Shown here piece by piece: positions 1-5,631 of a stretch of DNA of 10,739 nt. The DNA is from Kiritimatiellia bacterium (GTDB taxonomy: Bacteria; Verrucomicrobiota; Kiritimatiellia; SLAD01): positions 1-10,739 of the forward strand of contig SLLF01000031.1 in NCBI GenBank assembly GCA_007134175.1, read 5' to 3'. Every line of letters begins with the position of its first letter. The stretch's first letter is position 1. The position numbers and the translations under genes are program-made. The notes below the pieces were generated by a model. The model made no database searches and had not been told where the DNA came from. It saw only the letters and a program-made list of their open reading frames with translations.

Positions 1-737
1 AGTTCGGCGGGATAGATCGTGCGGGTACCCGCGCCGCGACCTTTGCCGTCTTTGCCGACGTCGACGTCGTATCCGAGGAAGAGCACGTGATCGGCCCACT
101 CGCGTACGCGTAGCCGGATCGAGGCCTTGCCGGAGTTGGGCGATTGCAGGCGTGGCTCGTAGCGCAGCCAGTCGTCACCGGCGGGGTTGGGTACGGTGCT
201 GGTGCAGTCGTGACAGATGATCGCCACGTGCCGTCCCTGCCGGGTGTGCTGGTCCAGATCGGACAGCAGGGGCAGGAACGTGTCATAGACGTGCTGGAAG
301 CCCTTGCCGAAGCCGTAATCCTCCAGGCGGCGGATCGGATGGCCTTTCTCGTGCGGGACAGTGGCCAGGGTATGGGCCACGGCCATTTCCTCGGCGCGGG
401 TGCCGGTGTCGATCACGATCGACTTGACGTCCTGCCAGCCGTCGGCGTGCAGGGCTTCGCGTAGCGTTTGCCAGGATTCCACGCCGGATACGGGCAGGAT
501 GTTGCCGGTATCGAGCTGGGCGGCCAGTCGCGGCAGCGAGTCGTCGAGGTCGATGAACGCGGCCGGGCCCGGCAGGGCACTGGCCAGCGTGGTTTTGCCG
601 ATACCGCCCGGACCGTAGAGCACGATCCGGTGTCCGGCGCCCTGCCGGATCTGGCCGAACTGCACGGCCTTGCGGGCCGGTGGTGCCGGGGGCGGCGGGG
701 TGCGTTTGGTGGGTGGTCGGGATGTGGTTGCCGTCAT
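1..737 (-). CDS. Sak4-like RecA-fold phage ATPase (AAA_24 type), 3' end outside window
   Basis: Partial gene: 245 codons are visible and the frame is still open at the left edge. After a Pro-rich, basic N-terminus (residues 1-23) comes a P-loop ATPase. Walker A is GPGGIGKTT at residues 42-50. A hydrophobic strand ending in Asp (SIVID, Asp110) is the Walker B candidate, and AIICHD near 172-177 resembles the sensor strand. This layout fits the phage nucleotide-binding proteins related to Sak4, which are RecA/Rad51-core proteins that promote single-strand annealing with a phage SSB; an SSB gene further left would be typical. The start is the ATG at 737. It overlaps the upstream nuclease stop as ATGA and has AAGGAG at 745-750, seven bases away, so translation is probably coupled. 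The P-loop assignment is firm. The Sak4 assignment is inferred from motif spacing and the nuclease neighbours; a general AAA_24 ATPase is the alternative. Confidence 0.85.
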   Translation of the reverse strand, partial: MTATTSRPPTKRTPPPPAPPARKAVQFGQIRQGAGHRIVLYGPGGIGKTTLASALPGPAAFIDLDDSLPRLAAQLDTGNILPVSGVESWQTLREALHADGWQDVKSIVIDTGTRAEEMAVAHTLATVPHEKGHPIRRLEDYGFGKGFQHVYDTFLPLLSDLDQHTRQGRHVAIICHDCTSTVPNPAGDDWLRYEPRLQSPNSGKASIRLRVREWADHVLFLGYDVDVGKDGKGRGAGTRTIYPAE

Positions 738-1663
738 CTTGTTTCTCCTTGGGTTGGGTCCGCCGCTTGATTGAGCTCGGGGTGTTGTGCCCCTACCCTG
801 AAACCGGCGGGCGGTTGAGCCGGATCAGGGACAATGTTTTGCAGGCAGAAGCTGGCGTAATCGCAGAGGCGGCACTGCATCTCGGTCAGGTGCCGCGGCC
901 AGGCCTGTTCAGGCCGGCGCGCCTTGCGGGCGGCCGCGCGGAAGTTGAGGATCAACTTGGCGAGTTCCACCCGTTGGATGTGGAACGATTCAACGTCATC
1001 CTGCAGGATCGGGACTTCGCGCCGGGCGAAGTAGAAGTCCGGACGCTCCTCGCAGTCCTTGGCCAGCCGTTCGCTGTATTCCTCCGGGCTCTCGCCTTTC
1101 TTGACGCGGATGGCGGGTTTGCGGGTGACGTCATAGAGCACGGTGTGCAGGTCCCAGCCGAGCGACCAGGCGGCAATGACGTATTGCAGCACCTGCGGGT
1201 TCGCGCGCAGCCGTATCCAGTAATCGGAGCCGGGACTGATATCGGTGCCGGTGGTTTTATGCTCCACAAGGGCCAGGCGTCCATCGTGCAGGATACCCAG
1301 CCCGTCGATCTTGCCGGCACAGTCGAACGACCGGGACCCGCGCAGCGGATGCCGGAACTCGACTTCCGGATGGAGTTCCTTCACCGGATCGTCCTGCCAG
1401 CGGCGGTAGTATCCGGCCAGTAAGCCCGAAAGCGTGGCGACGGTGGCTTCATCGAAGTCCTGCGCCGTGGCCAGGGCTTTGGCCAGGGCCGATTCGTAAG
1501 ATCGTCGCTGCCAGCGGTCCTCCATGGCCGCGTGCCAGGCGGTACCGAACCGCAGGGCGGCCGAATCGGTCTCGCGCTTGAGGCCGACCTCATAGCGCCA
1601 GTAGTGTTTGCGGGGACAATCCAGCAGACAGTTCATACGGGTGGCGGTCATCAGTTGCTTCAT
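734..1663 (-). CDS. PD-(D/E)XK exonuclease with Fe-S cluster signature (Cas4/RecB-like)
   Basis: 309-residue protein with the order of elements seen in RecB/AddB/Cas4-type exonucleases. An N-terminal CPRK motif has Cys16, and His44 lies in FGTAWHAAME. Asp120 is in KIDG, Glu134 and Lys136 are in VEHKTT, and the Q-x2-QY motif is near 157-161. The C-terminus has Cys264, Cys267 and Cys273 (C-x2-C-x5-C). One N-terminal Cys plus three C-terminal ones is the known [4Fe-4S] staple of this family, so a cluster is likely. The predicted role is 5'-3' end resection of DNA feeding the downstream ATPase/annealing protein. The chosen start is the ATG at 1663: it overlaps the preceding stop as ATGA and has GGAGGTG at 1669-1675. 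An in-frame start eight codons upstream (1687) lies inside the previous gene and is less likely. The stop overlaps the start of the ATPase gene by four bases. Confidence 0.86.
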   Translation of the reverse strand: MKQLMTATRMNCLLDCPRKHYWRYEVGLKRETDSAALRFGTAWHAAMEDRWQRRSYESALAKALATAQDFDEATVATLSGLLAGYYRRWQDDPVKELHPEVEFRHPLRGSRSFDCAGKIDGLGILHDGRLALVEHKTTGTDISPGSDYWIRLRANPQVLQYVIAAWSLGWDLHTVLYDVTRKPAIRVKKGESPEEYSERLAKDCEERPDFYFARREVPILQDDVESFHIQRVELAKLILNFRAAARKARRPEQAWPRHLTEMQCRLCDYASFCLQNIVPDPAQPPAGFRVGAQHPELNQAADPTQGETR

Positions 1664-2106
1664 GACGTCACCTCCCCGTTCAGCCACTGCGTGAACGCCG
1701 CCACGAATTCAACAAACGACCGGCAGAGCGTCCACGCGCCGCGCTCGATCATTTCCCGCTGTCCGGGTTGGAAGCGGTCCGACGTCTTCAGTTCCACCAG
1801 CAGGGCCGCCCGGTCGTTGGGTTCGTGGACAATGACCAGGTCCGGCAGGAACGGGTTGCCCTTAGCCTTCTGCAGATGGCCGAACCAGCCCGCAGCGGGT
1901 TGGGTCGCGTGCTTCGCCGCCAGCCGTTTGAAGCTGTGCTTTTCCAGAAACGCCTCGCACTGCCGTTGCAGCTCGCCTTCCGATGGTTTACGCGCGCGGG
2001 GCGGTTTGGTGAACGGCCGGTTCCGCATTGGATCGAGGTCCAGCACATGCCCGTTCAGCGTCGCGCACGGCTTCGTTTTCAGGTCGTCGGCGGTCCAGCC
2101 TCTCAT
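1660..2106 (-). CDS. VRR-NUC domain nuclease
   Basis: 148-residue protein. From about residue 42 it matches the VRR-NUC fold, a PD-(D/E)XK-type nuclease domain found alone in many phages and fused in eukaryotic FAN1. Visible elements are a helix with Glu45 (EGELQRQCEAFL), Asp89 in NPFLPDLVIV, Glu105 and Lys107 in LLVELKT, and Gln116 in the following helix (QPGQREMI). The order E...PD...ExK...Q is complete, so the nuclease looks catalytically competent. Stand-alone phage VRR-NUC proteins are thought to resolve branched DNA such as Holliday junctions or replication forks. The N-terminal 40 residues are basic and show no recognised domain. Start and stop both overlap their neighbours as ATGA, placing the gene second in a coupled operon after the HTH gene and before the larger nuclease. 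Confidence 0.86.
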   Translation of the reverse strand: MRGWTADDLKTKPCATLNGHVLDLDPMRNRPFTKPPRARKPSEGELQRQCEAFLEKHSFKRLAAKHATQPAAGWFGHLQKAKGNPFLPDLVIVHEPNDRAALLVELKTSDRFQPGQREMIERGAWTLCRSFVEFVAAFTQWLNGEVTS

Positions 2107-2408
2107 AACGCACCGCCTTCCGGCATCACGGCGCCGTCGCGTGCCAGGGCCTCGATGTCGGCGCGGCGGACACGTGCACGGCCTTGGGCGATTTCCACGG
2201 ATGGCAGGGTGCCTCGCGTGATTAGGCGGTAGATAGTGCTGCGCGACACACCGAGCAATTTAGCGGCCTTGCCCAGCGTGAGGAGCATCGGACCGGTTGT
2301 AGCGGGTGCGGGCGGGGTTTCCCCTTTAAGTACCTGCAACGCCCTTTGCTTCCGGTCGAGAGAAGCGCTCAAAAGCGCGGCGAGCAATTCACTCGTGATA
2401 TCTTCCAT
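2103..2408 (-). CDS. small excisionase/MerR-type helix-turn-helix DNA-binding protein
   Basis: 101 residues. Residues 42-92 (LTLGKAAKLLGVSRSTIYRLITRGTL... then the RRADIEAL helix) are a clear HTH_17/excisionase-type winged helix-turn-helix. The N-terminal 35 residues form a helical, charged arm followed by a Pro/Thr linker. Such proteins act as excisionases, small repressors or DNA-binding accessory factors in phages and integrative elements. The start at 2408 has AAAGGA at 2417-2422, eight bases upstream. It is the first gene of the four-gene operon and overlaps the VRR-NUC gene by four bases. A palindrome at 2428-2442 and an 11-bp tandem repeat at 2496-2528 lie just upstream, so autoregulation is plausible but unproven. 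The fold is confident; the precise role is inference. Confidence 0.85.
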   Translation of the reverse strand: MEDITSELLAALLSASLDRKQRALQVLKGETPPAPATTGPMLLTLGKAAKLLGVSRSTIYRLITRGTLPSVEIAQGRARVRRADIEALARDGAVMPEGGAL

Positions 2409-2427
2409 GGTAGCTGTCCTTTCGTTG

Positions 2428-2442
2428 CGGGATAAAATCCCG
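2428..2442. promoter_or_regulatory. 15-bp perfect palindrome upstream of the HTH operon
   Basis: The sequence CGGGATAAAATCCCG has 6-bp arms around an AAA centre. It lies 6 bases upstream of the Shine-Dalgarno sequence of the HTH gene. It could be a repressor operator or a small mRNA stem-loop in the leader. No convincing -35/-10 pair could be assigned around it. Confidence 0.4.
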
Positions 2443-2495
2443 ATTGATTACGAGGACAGTTTGAGTGGAAGAAGTGGTCCCGTCGTGGACGCACG

Positions 2496-2528
2496 CGTGG
2501 AAAGTACGTGGAAAGTACGTGGAAAGTA
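2496..2528. repeat. three tandem 11-bp direct repeats (CGTGGAAAGTA)
   Basis: Three perfect copies of CGTGGAAAGTA run head to tail (2496-2506, 2507-2517, 2518-2528), followed by a degenerate fourth copy (CTGGAAAATA, 2531-2540). The 11-bp period is about one helical turn, so the copies face the same side of the DNA, as in iterons or cooperative operators. The array sits in the 148-base gap between the two-gene cassette and the HTH/nuclease operon. The rest of that gap holds only the palindrome and a possible weak stem-loop downstream of the preceding gene (about 2540-2566). Confidence 0.85.
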
Positions 2529-2556
2529 GGCTGGAAAATACCCGAATGGACGAAAA

Positions 2557-3243
2557 TCAGGTCCGGGGGGGCCGGAGTTCCACCTTTATGCGGAACTGGG
2601 AAGCAGCCAGGTCAAGAACATCGAATAGTTCGAGGAATTCCGCCTTCTGGCCCTTGAAAAGATCATCGATAATCCGGTCGCTGTTGATCGCCTTGCTTTC
2701 GACCTCAGCTGCGGGAAGTGATGCGTTGTAGTCTTCAATTATATCCTGCGCGTAGAAGGTGTCTGTAGCATTTGTGCCGCACCATCGGACCACGGCGCGC
2801 AGGAAGGCGCGGCGCTTGTGTTTCTTGGCCAGGGACATCTTGCGGCCACTCGGCAGTATTATGGTTGTGAAGCCCCCGACAACCCGCGCAACGGGACGGG
2901 CGGCGGCGGCAGGAGTGGTGCTTTCCGTCGCGAGATATTGTTGCAGGCGTTCGGGATCCAGGCGCCACAGCTGGACATCGTCTAGTGTGAGGGCCAAATC
3001 ATCGGCCACCTGGTCCCAGTCACCGACGGTATACGCCACGAACCGGTCGCCCCGGCGGTCGACATGCATACGGAATTCCGGGATGTGCGGCAGCGGATAG
3101 GTCGAGGTGACTTCCCCCGTACAGATGGTCAACAGGGGCTGAATGTCATCAAAATGGGCGTGGGTAAGGTAGCGCCAGTCAGCAAGACATAGTTTGCTGG
3201 CAGGCAGAGCTCTTAGCAAAGCGGCTTTGGTGAGAGGTTTCAT
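2557..3243 (-). CDS. hypothetical protein, second gene of a two-gene cassette
   Basis: 228-residue protein that I do not recognise. It has no signal peptide or membrane segment and looks soluble. The N-terminal half (about 1-105) is mixed alpha/beta, with a short motif RRGDRFVAYTVGDWDQV near 63-79. A Pro/Ala-rich linker lies near 107-118 (TTPAAAARPVA). A basic stretch follows (GRKMSLAKKHKRRAFLRAVVRW), then a helical C-terminal half with many acidic residues. The start used is the ATG at 3243. It shares one base with the TAA of the upstream frame (TAATG), a classic termination-reinitiation junction, and explains why there is little Shine-Dalgarno sequence. An upstream in-frame start at 3291 would lie wholly inside the preceding gene's frame. 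The one-base coupling implies both products are made together and may form a complex. No catalytic motif could be identified. Confidence 0.78.
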   Translation of the reverse strand: MKPLTKAALLRALPASKLCLADWRYLTHAHFDDIQPLLTICTGEVTSTYPLPHIPEFRMHVDRRGDRFVAYTVGDWDQVADDLALTLDDVQLWRLDPERLQQYLATESTTPAAAARPVARVVGGFTTIILPSGRKMSLAKKHKRRAFLRAVVRWCGTNATDTFYAQDIIEDYNASLPAAEVESKAINSDRIIDDLFKGQKAEFLELFDVLDLAASQFRIKVELRPPRT

Positions 3244-3626
3244 TATACTGCCGACAGGGGAACCTTGATGAAGTTGCGTCGGCGCAGCCAATCCTCCAGT
3301 ACCGACGAATCGCCGTCGCGGCCGTATGTCAGGACGTTCCCCGCATGGACGGTCACGCGATCGACACGGGTACGATCCTTCAACCGGTAGCGGAATCTGG
3401 CGAATTGGATCGAGTGCGCTGTTTCATCCGGTATCAGCGCCGCCCCGCGATGCCGATAGGAAAGAAGCGTGTGGCCTTTGTCGGCCCGCCAGATGATGTG
3501 GGTCCCCGGCGAATTGAGACTGGCGTAGCAGATTTCGATGGGTTCAATCTGTGCCAGCCCATCGATATCCTGGCAGTTAAAGATGTCCTGGCTTTTGCCG
3601 AGAAGCGGGTAGAGCGAGATAACCTA
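3243..3626 (-). pseudogene. C-terminal continuation of the first cassette gene beyond an in-frame TAG
   Basis: From the TAG the same frame runs 126 sense codons without another stop and ends in a TAA whose last base is the first base of the next gene's ATG. The translation looks like real protein (for example IWRADKGHTLLSYRHRG and YGRDGDSSVLEDWLRRRNF), and GC-rich third positions continue. No frameshift is needed to join the parts, and no good start codon with a ribosome-binding site follows the TAG. The gene was therefore probably one open frame from 4427 to 3243, with a single nonsense substitution. Readthrough or a sequencing error are alternatives. Genome-wide TAG recoding is unlikely, because the pseudopilin gene in this window ends in TAG and would otherwise run into the tRNA gene. 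Confidence 0.65.
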
Positions 3627-4427
3627 CTTGGAAGTACTGAATACATTGGAGGCGTCAAGCAGCAGGTGGCCGAAGTCAATTCGGTACCGTTTATGCTCCT
3701 GCGGCCGGTTGGTATTGAGACGCAGATCCCCGAATTCCTTATGGTAGACGATGGCGTCGTATTCCTCCGGTTTGAAAACATGGCTCGTCTGTTCCCCCTT
3801 ATCGGAAATGGCCGCATAGCGCTCAATCTGACCGGGGTAGCGAATAAGAAACCAGATTTCCTTTTCGAAATCATAGACAACCAGGTTCGTACCGCGACCC
3901 AGACCCTGGGTGACAAAATAATCAGACAACTGTTTGGAAAGGGCTTTGAGCGCCTTGGCAGTCGGTGTGCGATAGCGGTCCCGAAAGTCTCCGGTCGGCA
4001 CGTAGTAGGTATACGACGTGCGTTTATGGATGATCGCGCGTGCAAAGCTCTGTTCCAGCAGTCCTCGGTTCACCGGCCAATCGTGCAGCCAGGCCTTCAT
4101 CGCAAGGTCTGCCGCCGAGTAACCGTCCGGCGTAAAATTCAGGGGTCTGCCCTGAAAGGCCGCCTCGCTTTGGATCTTATTCCAGCCTGCGGTATTTCCG
4201 AGTGCACTGACGAAGAAGAGCACGTCATCAAGCTCGTGCGGGATATCGCCGGACATACAGGCGGAGTGGATTTCCTCGTAGGGGACGGGATCCGGCGCGG
4301 GCTCGGCGGAGAGGTCGATGCCGCGTTGATCCATGTAGTCAGGGAATTTGCGCAGCACCGCGCATAAGAGCTCCGGGTGCAACCGCCGAAGCGCCCGGAT
4401 CGTCGAAAAGCATCGTTTTTTGGCCAT
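3624..4427 (-). CDS. hypothetical protein, first gene of the cassette; frame up to an in-frame TAG
   Basis: 267 codons from the ATG at 4427 to the TAG at 3624-3626. There is no signal peptide, membrane segment or catalytic motif that I recognise. The N-terminal 130 residues are mainly helical. From about 155 a more beta-rich segment begins (GRGTNLVVYDFEKEIWFLIRY near 178-198, then FKPEEYDAIVYHKEFGDLRLN). The frame stays open beyond the TAG, so this is probably the N-terminal two thirds of a protein of about 394 residues. It loosely resembles uncharacterised proteins in which an 'EVWFLVRHG'-like strand is followed by a C-terminal 'EDWLRRRGF'-like end, but that is recollection, not a search. 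A good promoter with an operator-like inverted repeat lies 50-80 bases upstream. The ribosome-binding site is weak (AAAAGAG). Confidence 0.7.
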   Translation of the reverse strand: MAKKRCFSTIRALRRLHPELLCAVLRKFPDYMDQRGIDLSAEPAPDPVPYEEIHSACMSGDIPHELDDVLFFVSALGNTAGWNKIQSEAAFQGRPLNFTPDGYSAADLAMKAWLHDWPVNRGLLEQSFARAIIHKRTSYTYYVPTGDFRDRYRTPTAKALKALSKQLSDYFVTQGLGRGTNLVVYDFEKEIWFLIRYPGQIERYAAISDKGEQTSHVFKPEEYDAIVYHKEFGDLRLNTNRPQEHKRYRIDFGHLLLDASNVFSTSK

Positions 4428-4479
4428 AGATCAACTCTTTTAAAGGGGTGTGAGGGTGGACAGCGGCCCAGCGAGGGCT

Positions 4480-4509
4480 ACTATAGTTGACGCTCAGAAG
4501 GTGCGTCAA
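4480..4509 (-). promoter_or_regulatory. sigma70-type promoter with overlapping operator-like inverted repeat
   Basis: Reading leftward, the -35 is TTGACG (4504-4509) and the -10 is TATAGT (4480-4485), with an 18-base spacer. The predicted transcript start is near 4473, about 45 bases before the ATG at 4427. A perfect inverted repeat TTGACGC-N9-GCGTCAA (4487-4509) covers the -35 box and most of the spacer, as expected for a repressor site. The promoter would drive the two-gene cassette independently of the tRNA. Confidence 0.65.
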
Positions 4510-4671
4510 TTTTATACCCCGACAACAGAAGTTGATCACCAACAACGGAAGAGAAAGAATTTCAGTGTTATGGAAACCGAATTTGTGGGTGCAATTGTGG
4601 GTGCAGCTGGCCACCATAAATCACAGCGTGTCACAGGCATTCACGAAGATGCCTGCATACTACAAAACGCC

Positions 4672-4711
4672 AAAAAGCCCGCTATTTACTAGACAATAAC
4701 GGGCTTTTTTA
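4672..4711 (-). terminator. intrinsic terminator downstream of tRNA-Asp, probably bidirectional
   Basis: The hairpin AAGCCCGCTATT / AATAACGGGCTT has one internal mismatch and an 8-base loop. It is flanked by an A-run on the left and a T-run on the right, so each strand has a U-tract after the stem. It begins 11 bases past the tRNA 3' end and insulates the tRNA from the element to its left. Confidence 0.85.
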
Positions 4712-4721
4712 GTTTTAAAAG

Positions 4722-4798
4722 TGGCGGGAGCGACGGGACTCGAACCCGCAACAACCAGATCGACAGTCTGGGACTCTAACCAATTGAGCTACGCCCCC
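4722..4798 (-). tRNA. tRNA-Asp (anticodon GTC)
   Basis: 77-nt cloverleaf on the minus strand. The acceptor stem GGGGGCG pairs with CGCTCCC (one G-T pair). The D-stem is GCTC/GAGT. The anticodon stem is CCAGA/TCTGG with loop CTGTCGA, giving anticodon GTC. The T-arm is GCGGG-TTCGAGT-CCCGT. The discriminator base is G73, the aspartate identity element, and the CCA end is encoded. Its 3' end faces the phage-like genes at 1-4427, so it is the likely integration site of that element. Confidence 0.97.
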
Positions 4799-4825
4799 GC
4801 TAAAGGATCGCGTTTGATGAGCGCC

Positions 4826-4853
4826 AATATAGCGGCATTCTGGCGGATGACAA
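4826..4853 (-). promoter_or_regulatory. promoter of tRNA-Asp
   Basis: Reading leftward, TTGTCA (4848-4853) and TATATT (4826-4831) are separated by 16 bases, and the -10 ends 27 bases before the tRNA 5' end. Just upstream a run of seven T on the minus strand (4855-4861) follows only a weak stem, so any terminator for the pseudopilin gene would be poor. Confidence 0.6.
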
Positions 4854-4887
4854 CAAAAAAAGTCAGGCCGCGTCCCTAACCCGGCGT

Positions 4888-5616
4888 CTACGATCCGTTC
4901 CCGGGCTGCCGCACGTGCGGCACACCGTTGGTAAAGGTCCAGCCGACCGGTACCAGCGTCTCGGTGGCCGTTGGCCCGACACCGCGCACTGCGCGCTCTG
5001 GCTGGATACGAACCCGGGCGGCCTGCGGCCAGGCCGGATTCTCGTCATCTGCTGCAATGGCCCATTCATTGGTCCAGTCGTTCACAGCGTGCCGAAAGTC
5101 GACCTCAAACTGCGCCACCCCGGTGAACAGGCGATTGGTTACCGGCTCATTCAGCGCGTCGGGCCCTGCCAGTGCCTGTTCGACCCGCAATAACGTACCG
5201 GACGGCGAATCTGCCGTGGGTACCACCTCGTAGCGGACCTGGATCACTTCATACCATCGCGCATCCTGCCCAAGACCGGGACCACCGCCTGAACGGGTCG
5301 TGCATAGTTCCAGGACGGATGACGCACCCGTGGCGGCGGCGGGCGGCCGCAACTGCAAACCGCCCTGCACATAGCCGGGTGCCAAGAGGGCTCCCTGTAG
5401 ATCGCGCACCACCCCATCCAGCGCCATAGCCAAAGCTTCACCGCCCCGACGACGAGCTTCCTGGTGCGTGACCGCGCGGGCTATTCCCCAGTAAAAGGAG
5501 AAAAGGACGCCAAGCAGCACGGCGGCTATGGCCACCGCCAATAATACTTCAGGCAGCGTAAACGCGTTACGACGACCGGATGGAACCGTAGCCGCCAGCC
5601 AAGGGCACGTACGCAT
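4888..5616 (-). CDS. type II secretion / type IV pilus-like pseudopilin (GspJ-like)
   Basis: 242-residue protein with a class III prepilin leader. Seventeen residues ending RRN are followed by A-FTLPEV, then a hydrophobic helix (about 24-44, LLAVAIAAVLLGVLFSFYW). Cleavage by prepilin peptidase would release a protein starting at Phe19, with the conserved Glu at +5 (Glu23). The -1 residue is Ala rather than the usual Gly, a variant frequent in PVC-group bacteria. After the helix comes a GspJ-like amphipathic segment (EARRRGGEALAMALDGVVRDLQGALL) and a beta-rich globular domain, so it is probably a minor pseudopilin of a secretion or pilus machine. No other secretion genes are in the window, so partners must be elsewhere. 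The start at 5616 has AAGG eight bases upstream and lies 15 bases after the FHA gene. The stop is TAG. Confidence 0.85.
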   Translation of the reverse strand: MRTCPWLAATVPSGRRNAFTLPEVLLAVAIAAVLLGVLFSFYWGIARAVTHQEARRRGGEALAMALDGVVRDLQGALLAPGYVQGGLQLRPPAAATGASSVLELCTTRSGGGPGLGQDARWYEVIQVRYEVVPTADSPSGTLLRVEQALAGPDALNEPVTNRLFTGVAQFEVDFRHAVNDWTNEWAIAADDENPAWPQAARVRIQPERAVRGVGPTATETLVPVGWTFTNGVPHVRQPGNGS

Positions 5617-5631
5617 CGCCCCAGCCTTCGA

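Noticed and set aside
144..770. Three overlapping plus-strand frames (144-464, 361-618, 468-770)
   Set aside because: The minus strand here carries an uninterrupted P-loop ATPase frame that is open to the window edge; the plus frames are its shadows.
680..1423. 247-codon plus-strand open frame
   Set aside because: It lies opposite the PD-(D/E)XK nuclease gene, whose catalytic and Cys motifs are all intact on the minus strand.
3243..3626. TAG as a recoded sense codon across the genome
   Set aside because: The pseudopilin gene ends in TAG, and reading through it would run into the tRNA-Asp gene, so normal stop use is more likely.
3345..4367. 340-codon plus-strand open frame opposite the cassette's first gene
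   Set aside because: It is antisense to a frame with much better protein character, has no clear ribosome-binding site, and starts and ends without relation to neighbours; long antisense frames are common in GC-rich DNA.
4339..4617. 92-codon minus-strand frame covering the cassette promoter
   Set aside because: It overlaps the promoter, the operator-like repeat and the start of the cassette gene in another frame and has no protein-like features.
4672..4711. Hairpin with flanking A and T runs as a possible CRISPR repeat or mobile-element end
   Set aside because: It occurs once, and its stem plus U-tract next to the tRNA 3' end is explained by an intrinsic terminator. No CRISPR array was seen in the window.
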